Source of the DNA: Defluviicoccus sp. bin129
GTDB taxonomy: Bacteria; Pseudomonadota; Alphaproteobacteria; MPNO01
Direction of reading: 5' to 3'
Assembly: GCA_002239065.1 (NCBI GenBank)
Contig: MPNO01000004.1
Coordinates: forward strand, 62,001-126,000
DNA: 64,000 bases
The first letter of the stretch is position 1. Each line of letters starts with the position of its first letter. The notes below the pieces were generated by a model. That model was not told where the DNA came from. It did no database searches and saw only the letters and a list, made by a program, of their open reading frames with translations. Positions 26,410-34,717 of the stretch are shown one piece after another. The position numbers were made by a program, and so were the translations under genes.

Positions 26410-26784
26410 ATGGCAAAGGCGGTGCTCTACAACTGGAATGACCTGCCGCGCGAGGCGGTGCGCGAAGGCGTCGAGCGTTGCGGGTTCCGCGGCGAGGACG
26501 TGCTGCTGGTGATGAACTGGCTGGAGCCCGGCATGGCGGTCAACCCGCACAGCCATCCCTTCGAGCAGGTGGTCTGCATCGTCCAGGGCCGGGTGCGCTT
26601 CCATGTCGGCGACGAGGTGCACGAGGCGGGGCCCGGCTCCTTCATCCGCATCCCGCCCGATGTCGAACATTACGCCGAGCCGCTCGGCGATGAGCCCGCG
26701 CTCAACCTCGACGTGTTCGCGCCGATTCGCGAGGACTACCGCCACCTGGTCGACTACCAGGACGCCGATTTCGCCGCGGAGTAG
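26410..26784 (+). CDS. Cupin domain-containing protein
   Basis: A 124-residue single-domain cupin. The metal ligands of motif 1 are NPHSHPFEQVVCIVQG (two His and a Glu, near residues 47-53), and motif 2 ends with PPDVEHYAEP (His). It starts behind a strong CGAGGAGGCGG ribosome site. Small cupins beside HyuAB genes are common but their reactions are not known; dioxygenase, isomerase or sensor roles are possible. It probably acts on the same substrate as pair 1. It converges on the DASS carrier gene. Confidence 0.8.
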   Translation: MAKAVLYNWNDLPREAVREGVERCGFRGEDVLLVMNWLEPGMAVNPHSHPFEQVVCIVQGRVRFHVGDEVHEAGPGSFIRIPPDVEHYAEPLGDEPALNLDVFAPIREDYRHLVDYQDADFAAE

Positions 26785-26796
26785 GGCGCGGCCGGC

Positions 26797-28170
26797 TCAC
26801 CCGAACATGCCGAGCAGCGACCACCAGGCCCAGGTCAGCGGCAGGATGGCGATCCAGGCGGTGACGGTCATCGCGACCAGCACCCGCAGCAGGGCGGCCG
26901 GCGGGATGTCGGCCATGTAGAGCGCGAGCAGCAGCGGGGGCAGCTGGTAGGGGAAGAGCGCCATCGTCCAGGACATGACCTGGGCCTGGACCGCGGTGGC
27001 GAGCGGCCATCCCGTCGCATCGGCGATCTCCGAGGCGAGCGTGGTCATGATCGCCGGCTGGCCCGGCACCCCGCTCAACAGGCTCATCACCATGCCGATC
27101 GCGCTGACGATGGCGAGGTTGAGGAAATCGGCGCCCTCGACGAAGGTCACCCAGGCGAACAGCCGCTCGGCAACGATCCCCCCGAGCCCCGATTGGGAGA
27201 CGACCGAGCCCACCGCCACCACCGCGGCGACATAGAACCAGAGTTCGAGATTGATCTTGCCGACGAGCGCGGAGGGCGGAGCCACCCCGACCCGCGGCAT
27301 CACGCACAGCAGCCCCACGCCGAGCGCCACCCAGGCGGGGGAGATTCCGTGCGCGAAATCGGTTATCCACAGCGTCAGCGCCGCCGCCAGCAGGACGGCG
27401 ATCGTGGCCTGGCCGCGGTCCCAGGGCGCCGGCGCCGTCGCCGCCCCGGCCGCGCGCGGCCGGTCGGGGAACAGCGCGAACAGGATCAGCGGCAACGCGA
27501 CCAGGGTGACCAGGCCGAGCACCGGCAGGTGGACGAGGGCGTAATCGGCGTAGGTGAAACCGATGCCGTATATGCTCTCCGCCGCCCCCGCCATGATCAG
27601 GTTGGGCACCGCGGCGGGGAGCACGCCGAACCCGACATAGAGGGTTCCGCAGGCGGCGGCGAGCGCCAGCGCCGTACGCCCGTTGCTGCCCGGCGCGAAG
27701 CCCATGCGGTCGGCCAGCGCCATCACGATGGGCACCAGGATCGCCACCCGGCCGGAATTGCCCGGCACCACCAGACCCATCGCCGCCGCCATCGCGACGA
27801 TGCCCGCCAGGATGGGCAGATAGCCCTTCGCCATGCGCGGCACGACGGTGTTCGCCATCCGCGCGCCGAGGCCGGTGATGTCCACCGCGTAGCCGATCAC
27901 CAGCCCGCCGAAGATCAGCCACGTCGCCGTCGCGTGAAACCCCGAGAAGGCGAGGTCGGGCGCGATGCCGCCGACCGTCACCGCCAGCAGGAGAAAGATC
28001 AGGGCGGTGAAGTATTCCGGCAGCGCCGCCGTCGCCCAGAGGCCGATCGCCACCACCACCACCGCGCCCGCGCGCCACACCCCCGCCGGCCCGCCCGCGG
28101 GATCGGGCAGGAACCAGATCGCCGCCCCGGCGACGACGACCAGGGCGGCGACGATGCTGCGCGGGCGCAT
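26797..28170 (-). CDS. SLC13/DASS family anion permease
   Basis: A 457-residue membrane protein with eleven or so hydrophobic segments from residue 5 to the C-terminus. The pattern VVPGNSGRVAILVPIVMALADRMG in the first half and SGVPGQPAIMTTLASE in the second half matches the two re-entrant signature loops of sodium/dicarboxylate (SLC13, DASS) carriers. Likely substrates are dicarboxylates or sulfonated/aromatic acids. The ATG at 28170 gives the normal first helix; codons further upstream cover the GFA gene. It is transcribed after the GFA gene with an 8-base gap. Confidence 0.85.
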   Translation of the reverse strand: MRPRSIVAALVVVAGAAIWFLPDPAGGPAGVWRAGAVVVVAIGLWATAALPEYFTALIFLLLAVTVGGIAPDLAFSGFHATATWLIFGGLVIGYAVDITGLGARMANTVVPRMAKGYLPILAGIVAMAAAMGLVVPGNSGRVAILVPIVMALADRMGFAPGSNGRTALALAAACGTLYVGFGVLPAAVPNLIMAGAAESIYGIGFTYADYALVHLPVLGLVTLVALPLILFALFPDRPRAAGAATAPAPWDRGQATIAVLLAAALTLWITDFAHGISPAWVALGVGLLCVMPRVGVAPPSALVGKINLELWFYVAAVVAVGSVVSQSGLGGIVAERLFAWVTFVEGADFLNLAIVSAIGMVMSLLSGVPGQPAIMTTLASEIADATGWPLATAVQAQVMSWTMALFPYQLPPLLLALYMADIPPAALLRVLVAMTVTAWIAILPLTWAWWSLLGMFG

Positions 28171-28178
28171 GGCGCGGG

Positions 28179-28586
28179 CTATTGCATTTCGCGCGCCGGG
28201 ATCGATCCGATCTCGCCGAGCCAGGGCTGGGCGGAGCGGCGCCAAATCTGGGAGCGCGGCACCAGCCGGTCGCGCTGGTCGATGGTGCCGGTGCGCAGGT
28301 TGAAGACTTTGGGACCGTCGCCTTCCGCCGCTGTGGCGTAGATCTGGCTGCCGCATTCGGGGCAGAACACCTGCGCCCGCCTGGCGCCGCTCTCCCCGGT
28401 CTTCACATAGGTCTTCGGGCTGCCGGAGAGCAGGGCAAAATTCGCCTCCGGCGTCCCGACCGAGATCCGGAACGCCGTCCCCGAAAGGCGCTGGCAATCC
28501 GTGCAATGGCAGATCCGAACGTTGTCGGCGTCGATCTCGGCCTCGTAGGTGATGCTGCCGCAATGGCAACGCCCGTCGATCTTCAT
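28179..28586 (-). CDS. GFA family zinc protein (glutathione-dependent formaldehyde-activating-like)
   Basis: A 135-residue protein with the GFA/CENP-V zinc-binding set: CHCGS at residues 8-12, ICHCTDCQRLSG at about 26-37 and FCPECGSQIY at about 73-82. Gfa catalyses addition of formaldehyde to glutathione, but most members have unproven roles. Formaldehyde is a product of Rieske O-demethylation, so detoxification is possible, though this gene is far from the Rieske gene. It is the first gene of a two-gene unit with the DASS carrier and is divergent from HyuA pair 2. Confidence 0.87.
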   Translation of the reverse strand: MKIDGRCHCGSITYEAEIDADNVRICHCTDCQRLSGTAFRISVGTPEANFALLSGSPKTYVKTGESGARRAQVFCPECGSQIYATAAEGDGPKVFNLRTGTIDQRDRLVPRSQIWRRSAQPWLGEIGSIPAREMQ

Positions 28587-28654
28587 CCTGTGCTCCTTCG
28601 CCCAACCGGCATGCCGGCCTAAAATAGCCGCGCGGCGGGCATTGGCGAGGGGCG

Positions 28655-30835
28655 ATGGCGCACTATATCGGCATCGACATCGGAGGCACGTTCACCGATT
28701 GCGCGGTGCTCGATGGCGCGGGTCGCATCGTCGCCACCGCCAAGGCGCCGAGCACCCGGGGCGATCCCGCCCGGGGCGTGCTCGACGCCATCGCGGTCGC
28801 CGCGGGATCGCTCGAAACCGACCTGTCCGGGCTGCTCGCGGGCTGCCGTCACCTGATCCACGGCTGCACCGTCGCGACCAACGCGGTGGTCGAGCGTGAC
28901 GGCGCGACGACCGGGCTGATCACCACGAGGGGCCATGAGGACGCGATCCCCATCGGCAAGGTGATGCAGAAGGTCGCCGGCCAGTCCGAGCGGGAGATGA
29001 TCCACCAGTCGCATCTCGACAAGGCCGAGCCGCCGCTCGTCGACCGCCGGATGATTCGCGGCGTGACGGAGCGCCTCGACCGCGCCGGCGACGTCGTGGT
29101 CGCGCTCGACGAGGAGGAGGCGGCCCGGGCGGTCGACTCGCTGGTCGCCGACGGCGCGCAGGCCATCGCGGTGTGCTTCCTCTGGTCGTTCCTCAACGAC
29201 GATCACGAGCGCCGCGTGGGCGAGCGGATCGCGTGCGACCATCCCGGGATCTACGTCACCGCCTCGTCGTCGCTCGCCCCGGTGCTGGGCGAATACGAGC
29301 GTGCGGTCACCACGGCGGTCAACGCCTATGTCGGGCCCCGGGTGGTCGACTATCTCGAGCGCCTCGCCGCGCGGCTGGCGGACGGAGGATACGCCGCGCC
29401 GCTGCTGCTCGCCCATTCGATGGGCGGGCTCACCACCATGGAGGACGTGCGCGCGAAGCCGCTGCTGATGCTCGATTCCGGACCCGTCAGCGGCGTGCTC
29501 GGCGCGCGGTTCTTCGGCGCCGCCTATGGCGAGGCCAACATCTTGTGCGCCGACATGGGCGGCACCACCTTCGATGTCGCGATGATCGAGGGCGGACGCT
29601 CGGTGCTCGACGAGCAGCCGGTGATCGACAAATACGCCTATCTCATGCCCAAGGTCGCGGTCAGCTCGGTCGGCGCCGGCGGCGGCAGCATCGTCTGGCT
29701 GGACGAGAACGGGCTGCTCCGCGTCGGGCCGGACAGCGCCGGCGCCGATCCGGGGCCCGCCTGCTACGGGCGCGGCGGTGCCCGGCTCACGGTGACCGAT
29801 GTCGACCTGATCCTGGGTTTCCTCGCAGCCGGCGCGTTTCTCGGCGGGCGCATGCGGCGCCGCCCCCCCGCAGCCGGCGCGTTTCTCGGCGGGCGCATGC
29901 GGCTCGACCGCGCGGCGGCGGAGCGCGCGGCGGACGCGCTCGCCCGGGCCATGGGGGGCGACCGGGTCGGCGTTGCCGCGGGCGCGTTCCGCATCGTCAA
30001 CGCCCATATGGCGGATTTGATGCGGCGCTGCTCGATCGACCGCGGCCGCGATCCGCGCGATTTCGTGCTGTTCGCCTATGGCGGCGCGGCGGCGATGCAC
30101 ATCGCCTATCTGGCGCGGGAGCTGCGTATCGGGACCGTCTACGTGCCGTCCTTCGCCGCGGTATTTTCCGCCCTCGGCATGATGACCGGCGGGCTGCTGC
30201 ACAGCGAGGAAGCGTCCTTCCCGGCGGTGTTCCCGCTCGCCGGGGAGGAATGGGCGAGGCTCGGCAGGCTGTTCGAGGCGGGCGAACGCAGCCTCGCCCG
30301 GCTGTTCGAAAGCGAAGGCGTGGCCGAAGGCGAGCGCCGTTTCGAGCGTTCGCTCTACATGAAGTACAGGCTCCAGCCGTCCTCCCTCTCGGTCCCGGTC
30401 TCCGTCGATTTCCGAGACCCGGAATCGCAGCAGGCGGTGGTCGAGGCGTTCGAGGCGCGCTATTCGGCGCTCTACGGCGCCAACGCGGCCTATCGGGCGG
30501 CGGGCATCGAGATCGTCAAGTGCCGCGTCGAGGGCTCCGCCGAGACGGTGGCGCCGGCCCTCGCGGCGGTCGACCCCGACCCGGATGCGGATGCGGAAAC
30601 GGCGCGGACCGGCACGCGCGGGATCGTCTTCCCGGAGCTCGGCGCGGCGCGGGACACCCCGGTCTATGACGGCGCGCGCCTGGTGCCGGGGATGCGATTC
30701 GAGGGTCCTCTGGTGATCGAACGAACCGGCGATACCATCGTGCTGCCGTCCTTTGCCGGCGCCCGGGTCGACGGGTTCGGCAACGTCGTGATCGCGATCG
30801 GCCCGCCCGGCGACGGCGGAGGGATGACGCCATGA
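28655..30835 (+). CDS. HyuA, acetone carboxylase beta-like ATPase subunit (pair 2)
   Basis: A 726-residue ATPase subunit with GIDIGGTFTDCAVLD at the N-terminus, CADMGGTTFDVAMIEGG in the middle, GAGGGSIVW and GPDSAGADPGPACYG. Its partner HyuB carries an acetone carboxylase gamma-like domain, so ATP-dependent carboxylation of a ketone (acetone, acetophenone or a relative) is the best guess. The start has a GGCGAGGGGCG ribosome site. A 15-residue insertion (residues about 390-418, AGAFLGGRM twice) comes from a 34-base direct repeat described separately; without it the length would be 711. The HyuB start overlaps the stop by four bases. Confidence 0.88.
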   Translation: MAHYIGIDIGGTFTDCAVLDGAGRIVATAKAPSTRGDPARGVLDAIAVAAGSLETDLSGLLAGCRHLIHGCTVATNAVVERDGATTGLITTRGHEDAIPIGKVMQKVAGQSEREMIHQSHLDKAEPPLVDRRMIRGVTERLDRAGDVVVALDEEEAARAVDSLVADGAQAIAVCFLWSFLNDDHERRVGERIACDHPGIYVTASSSLAPVLGEYERAVTTAVNAYVGPRVVDYLERLAARLADGGYAAPLLLAHSMGGLTTMEDVRAKPLLMLDSGPVSGVLGARFFGAAYGEANILCADMGGTTFDVAMIEGGRSVLDEQPVIDKYAYLMPKVAVSSVGAGGGSIVWLDENGLLRVGPDSAGADPGPACYGRGGARLTVTDVDLILGFLAAGAFLGGRMRRRPPAAGAFLGGRMRLDRAAAERAADALARAMGGDRVGVAAGAFRIVNAHMADLMRRCSIDRGRDPRDFVLFAYGGAAAMHIAYLARELRIGTVYVPSFAAVFSALGMMTGGLLHSEEASFPAVFPLAGEEWARLGRLFEAGERSLARLFESEGVAEGERRFERSLYMKYRLQPSSLSVPVSVDFRDPESQQAVVEAFEARYSALYGANAAYRAAGIEIVKCRVEGSAETVAPALAAVDPDPDADAETARTGTRGIVFPELGAARDTPVYDGARLVPGMRFEGPLVIERTGDTIVLPSFAGARVDGFGNVVIAIGPPGDGGGMTP
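29825..29903 (+). repeat. 34-base direct repeat with C-run spacer inside hyuA (pair 2)
   Basis: The bases 29825-29858 recur exactly at 29870-29903, a period of 45 bases that keeps the frame. The 11-base spacer ends in a run of seven C. The duplicated peptide AGAFLGGRM appears once in the other HyuA proteins' alignment position, so one copy is an insertion. It is either a recent tandem duplication or an unmerged overlap left by assembly. Confidence 0.85.
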
Positions 30836-33063
30836 CGGCGACGCTCGATCCCATCGACTTCGAGGTGCTGCGCCACCGGCTCTGGATGATCAACGACGAG
30901 CAGGGCCGGGTTGCCGCCCAGGTCTCGGGCTCGCCCGCGGTCTACGAGGCGAAGGATTTCAACACCTCGCTGCTCACCCCGGAAGGCGAAAGCCTCTATG
31001 TCGGCATCTACACGACCCGGCTGTCGCTCTGCCTCAACTTCGCGGTCAGGACGGTGATCGAACGGCTGGGCGACGCGGTGGGGATCGAGGAGGGGGACGC
31101 CTTCGTCACCAACGATCCGTGGTGCGGCGCGGCGCACATGAACGACATTCTGATGGTCGCGCCGATCTTCTGGGAGGGAAGGCTGGTGTGCTGGGCCGGG
31201 CTCGCCATGCACGAGACCGACGTGGGCGGTCCCAACCCCGGCAGCTTCACCGTCGGCACCCCGGACGTGTTCGGCGAGGGGCCGCTGATCCCGACGATCA
31301 AGATGGTCGAGCGCGGCCGGATCCGCGAGGACCTGGAGGCGCTGGTGATCCGCAACTCGCGTACCTCCGAGGTCAACGGGCTCAACCTGCGGGCGCGGAT
31401 CGCTGCGATCAACCGCACGAGGGAGCGCATCCGCGAGATGATCGCCGAGTACGGCGTCGACACCTTCATGGCGTTGCAAAGCGAGCTGCTGCGCAATGTC
31501 GGCGCATCGTTCGCGCGGCGGGTGCGCGCCCTGCCCGACGGAAGCTGGCGGGCGGAGGGATTTCTCGACCATGACGGCAACGAGAACCGGCTCTACCGCG
31601 TCCGCCTCCAAATGACCAAGACCGGCGAGACGCTGGAATTCGACTACACCGGCACCGACCGGCAGGCGCGCGGCGCAGTCAACTGCACCCGGGTCGGGCT
31701 CGAGAGCGGCACCGTGTCCGCGGTGCTCCCCATGCTCTGCTACGACATGCCGTGGTCGCCGGGCGCGATCATGCCGGCGATCCGCTTCGTCAGTGAGGAG
31801 GGGACGCTCAACAACGCGACCCACCCGGCGGCGGTCAGCATGGCGACCGTCGCCGCCACCTTCGCGACCTCGCATGTCGCCTCCCAGGCGATCGGCAAGA
31901 TGCTCGCCTGCTCCGATCTCGCCGGCAGCGAGGCCCAGGCCAGCTGGTCTCCCGCCTGGCAGGGCGCGACGCTCGCCGGCCGGCACGAGGACGGCCGCCC
32001 CTTCACCGCCGTCCTGCTCGACCAGGGCGGCGGCGGCGGCGCGCGTGCATGGAAGGACGGTCCCGACACCGGCGGGCTCCCCGGAACGCCCGCCATGGGG
32101 ATCGCCAACGTGGAAACCTACGAGAAGGAATACCCCATCCTCTACGTCTACCGCCGCCAGTCGCGCGACACCGGCGGGGCCGGGCGCTATCGCGGCGGGG
32201 TGGGCACCGAGACGATGCTGGTGCCGCACCGGGCGGACGGCCCGATCGATCTGACCCTGCTCACCCACGGGGCGAGCCAGCCGGAGGCGCAGGGGCTCTA
32301 TGGCGGCTACCCGTCGAGCGTCCAGGTGCGCGCCCTGCTGCGCGGCGCCGACATCCGCGCGCGGTTCCGCCAGGGCGAGATTCCGGCCGGGCTGGAGGAT
32401 GCCGCCTGCGAGGCGCTCGAGCCGCAACCCGCCAAGACCCGGACCGTGGTCAACCAGGACGATGCCTGGGTGATCGTCTGCGCCGGTGGGGGCGGGTATG
32501 GCGACGCCCTGCTCCGCCCGCCGCAGGCGGTCGCCGACGACATAAGGGCGGGGCTGTGTTCGCGCGAAGTCGCCGAGGCGGTCTACGGCGTGGCGCTCGA
32601 CGGCGACGGCGGCGTGGACGCGGCGGCGACCGGGGCGGCGCGCCAGGCGATCCGCGCGCGCAGGCTCGCCGAGGGGCGGAGGTTTGCCGAGGCGTATCCG
32701 GACCGGGCAGCTCCGGCGTCCGGCGCGCCGCGCGCATCCGGCGCGCCCGTCGCGGCGATCGGTCAGGCCGTGACCGTCGCCGAGCGCGGCGGGGCGCTCT
32801 GGTACGACTGCCGGGCCTGCCGCCATCCGCTTGCCCCGGTCGAGGCCGATCCCAAGACCGGCGCTCTTGTCCGCGCCGTACCGATGGAGATGTTGAGCCC
32901 GTGGAACCGGTTCGGGCTCACCGGCGAAATCGCGGTCAACGAATATGTCTGCCCGGGCTGCGCCCACCTGCTGTCGGTCGAGGTGCGCCGCGCGGGCGAT
33001 CCGCCGCTGCTCGACACCGAGCTCAGGATGGCGTCGGACCGGGTGCGCGACGCGGCAGAGTAG
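30832..33063 (+). CDS. HyuB fused to an acetone carboxylase gamma-like zinc ribbon (pair 2)
   Basis: The first 620 or so residues of this 743-residue protein form a complete HyuB subunit: DPIDFEVLRHRLWMINDEQG, TNDPWCGAAHMND, MHETDVGG, DQGGGGGARAW and the C-terminal loop CAGGGGYGDALLRPP. After a short linker with a SGAP repeat comes a domain of about 90 residues with two C-x2-C pairs, Cys660/Cys663 (YDCRACRH) and Cys707/Cys710 (YVCPGCAH), resembling the zinc-binding gamma subunit of acetone carboxylase. Such a fusion would put the alpha and gamma functions in one chain and supports a carboxylase over a hydantoinase. It overlaps HyuA by 4 bases; an SDR gene follows after 21 bases. Confidence 0.88.
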   Translation: MTATLDPIDFEVLRHRLWMINDEQGRVAAQVSGSPAVYEAKDFNTSLLTPEGESLYVGIYTTRLSLCLNFAVRTVIERLGDAVGIEEGDAFVTNDPWCGAAHMNDILMVAPIFWEGRLVCWAGLAMHETDVGGPNPGSFTVGTPDVFGEGPLIPTIKMVERGRIREDLEALVIRNSRTSEVNGLNLRARIAAINRTRERIREMIAEYGVDTFMALQSELLRNVGASFARRVRALPDGSWRAEGFLDHDGNENRLYRVRLQMTKTGETLEFDYTGTDRQARGAVNCTRVGLESGTVSAVLPMLCYDMPWSPGAIMPAIRFVSEEGTLNNATHPAAVSMATVAATFATSHVASQAIGKMLACSDLAGSEAQASWSPAWQGATLAGRHEDGRPFTAVLLDQGGGGGARAWKDGPDTGGLPGTPAMGIANVETYEKEYPILYVYRRQSRDTGGAGRYRGGVGTETMLVPHRADGPIDLTLLTHGASQPEAQGLYGGYPSSVQVRALLRGADIRARFRQGEIPAGLEDAACEALEPQPAKTRTVVNQDDAWVIVCAGGGGYGDALLRPPQAVADDIRAGLCSREVAEAVYGVALDGDGGVDAAATGAARQAIRARRLAEGRRFAEAYPDRAAPASGAPRASGAPVAAIGQAVTVAERGGALWYDCRACRHPLAPVEADPKTGALVRAVPMEMLSPWNRFGLTGEIAVNEYVCPGCAHLLSVEVRRAGDPPLLDTELRMASDRVRDAAE

Positions 33064-33084
33064 CTGATTCACAGAGGAGAAGAG

Positions 33085-33927
33085 ATGTCGGAAGAGGTGA
33101 AGCGGGGCGACCGCCTGGCCGGCAAGGTTGCGCTGGTGACCGGGGCTGGCGCGGTCGGGCCCGGCTGGGGCAACGGCAAGGCGACCGCCGTGGTCTACGG
33201 GCGCGAGGGCGCTAAGGTGTTCGCGGTCGACATAAATATCGAGGCCGCGCGGGAAACCGCTGGCATCGTCGAAGGGGAGGGCGGCGAGGCGACCGCCTGG
33301 GCGGCCGACGTGACCGAGCCGGATTCGGTGACGGCCATGGTCGAGGCCTGCATGGCGGCCTACGGGCGCATCGACGTCCTGCACAACAACGTGGGCGGGG
33401 TCGGCGCCGGGCGGGCGCTGCCGACGGTCACCGTCGAGGACTGGTACGACACCTTCGACATCAACGTGACGTCCGCCTTTCTCACCTGCAAGGCGGTGAT
33501 CCCCATCATGGAGGCGCAGGGCGGCGGGTCGATCGTCAACATCTCGTCGATCGGCGGCATCCGGCATCTCAACGTGCCGATGACGACCTACGCCACGGGC
33601 AAGGGCGCGCTCAACGAGTTCACCCGCAATATCGCCCTGCAATACGCGGCGAAGCAGATCCGCGCCAACTGCGTGCTGCCGGGCTACATGGACACGCCGT
33701 TTACCCGGCGCGACATCAAGGGCAAGCCGTCCTACGCCTACAAGGGCTACAAATCGGCCGAGGAATACGGCAAGGCGCGCGATGCGATCGTGCCGCTCGG
33801 GCGGATGGGGACCGGCTGGGACGTGGCCTACGCCTCGCTCTACCTCGCCTCCGACGAGTCCTCCTACGTCACCGGTCAGACCCTGGTGGTCGACGGCGGC
33901 GTCACCTCGACCTGCCCCGGGGTGTAG
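33085..33927 (+). CDS. SDR family oxidoreductase
   Basis: A 280-residue short-chain dehydrogenase with a lengthened cofactor loop, TGAGAVGPGWGNGKAT, in place of the usual TGxxxGIG. It also has HNNVGG, the Ser region NISSIGG and the active-site pair Y-ATGK. It has the AGAGGAGAAG ribosome site and follows the HyuB-gamma fusion by 21 bases, so it is likely the last gene of that operon and may make the ketone substrate from an alcohol, as alcohol dehydrogenases do in acetone pathways; this is inference. Its last 26 bases overlap the 3' end of the convergent aspartate dehydrogenase gene. Confidence 0.88.
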   Translation: MSEEVKRGDRLAGKVALVTGAGAVGPGWGNGKATAVVYGREGAKVFAVDINIEAARETAGIVEGEGGEATAWAADVTEPDSVTAMVEACMAAYGRIDVLHNNVGGVGAGRALPTVTVEDWYDTFDINVTSAFLTCKAVIPIMEAQGGGSIVNISSIGGIRHLNVPMTTYATGKGALNEFTRNIALQYAAKQIRANCVLPGYMDTPFTRRDIKGKPSYAYKGYKSAEEYGKARDAIVPLGRMGTGWDVAYASLYLASDESSYVTGQTLVVDGGVTSTCPGV

Positions 33928-34717
33928 CCCCGAAGGCCGGAATGCCGATCCCCAGCCTGGCGCAGGCGAGCAGGCTGTCGGCGGTGATCGCCGAGGTCTT
34001 GGGGTTGGTCGGCGAGGCCCTGGCGAGGCATTCGAAGCGAAAGCGGCCGAACGCGCCCGAGGCCTCGATCACGCCGAGCGGGTCGTCGACCTGCTTCGAC
34101 GAGATCAGCCGCACCCGCGTTTCGTCGAGCCCCAGCCCGGCGATCGAGACCGCGGCCCCGACATTGGCGTTCTGCGGGTAGTGCAGCGCCGCCTCGCGCG
34201 CGCTGCCGGTGAAGAAGACGATCTCCTCCTCTTCGTGGTCGAGGTCGATCGCCTGTTCCGCGCGCGTGCCGCGCCAGGCATGCGGCGGCTTGTAGGACGA
34301 GTAGGTCACCCGCTCCAGCCCCGCCGAGCGCGCGGCGACCAGCCCGTCGAGCCCGGCCACCGCGCCCGGCGGCACGATCACCCTGGCGCCGTCGCGCGCG
34401 GCCGCGCGGAGCGCGCCGGCGAAGTCTTCGTCGGCGAGCGCCCCCACCGCGGCCACGATCAGATCCGCGCCCGATGCGACGACCGCGGGCCCGATCGCGC
34501 GCAGCGCCTCGTGCCCCGCCGCCTCGATCACGATGTCGGGTGCGACGGCGAGCATCTCCCTTGCGTCGTACCACACCGGCACGCCCGGATCGGCCTCGGG
34601 CCGGGAGCGCGCCAAAATGCCGTCGAGCCGGTCGATCTCGCCCAGCTCGCGCAGCCGCGCGACGATCGGCCGACCGATCGCGCCGTAGCCGATCAGCGCG
34701 AGCCGCATCCCCGTCAT
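33902..34717 (-). CDS. Aspartate dehydrogenase (NadX-like)
   Basis: A 271-residue protein with an N-terminal Rossmann domain (LALIGYGAIGRP) and a C-terminal catalytic domain containing the family segments PPGAVAGLDGL, TYSSYKPPHAWRGT, the FFTGSAREAALHYPQNANV stretch and the late SPTNPKTSAITADSLL. Family members reduce iminoaspartate or oxidise L-aspartate with NAD(P) and may supply NAD biosynthesis or act in amino acid catabolism. No nadA/nadC is near, so a catabolic role is likelier. The start at 34717 overlaps the stop of the haem-oxygenase-like gene (ATGA); 34708 is an alternative. Confidence 0.85.
   Translation of the reverse strand: MTGMRLALIGYGAIGRPIVARLRELGEIDRLDGILARSRPEADPGVPVWYDAREMLAVAPDIVIEAAGHEALRAIGPAVVASGADLIVAAVGALADEDFAGALRAAARDGARVIVPPGAVAGLDGLVAARSAGLERVTYSSYKPPHAWRGTRAEQAIDLDHEEEEIVFFTGSAREAALHYPQNANVGAAVSIAGLGLDETRVRLISSKQVDDPLGVIEASGAFGRFRFECLARASPTNPKTSAITADSLLACARLGIGIPAFGATPRGRSR

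Noticed and set aside
32701-32760. Repeated SGAP peptide (18-base period) in the HyuB-gamma fusion, considered as a fourth assembly-type duplication.
   Set aside because: There is no homopolymer spacer, and it sits at a domain linker where low-complexity sequence is normal.
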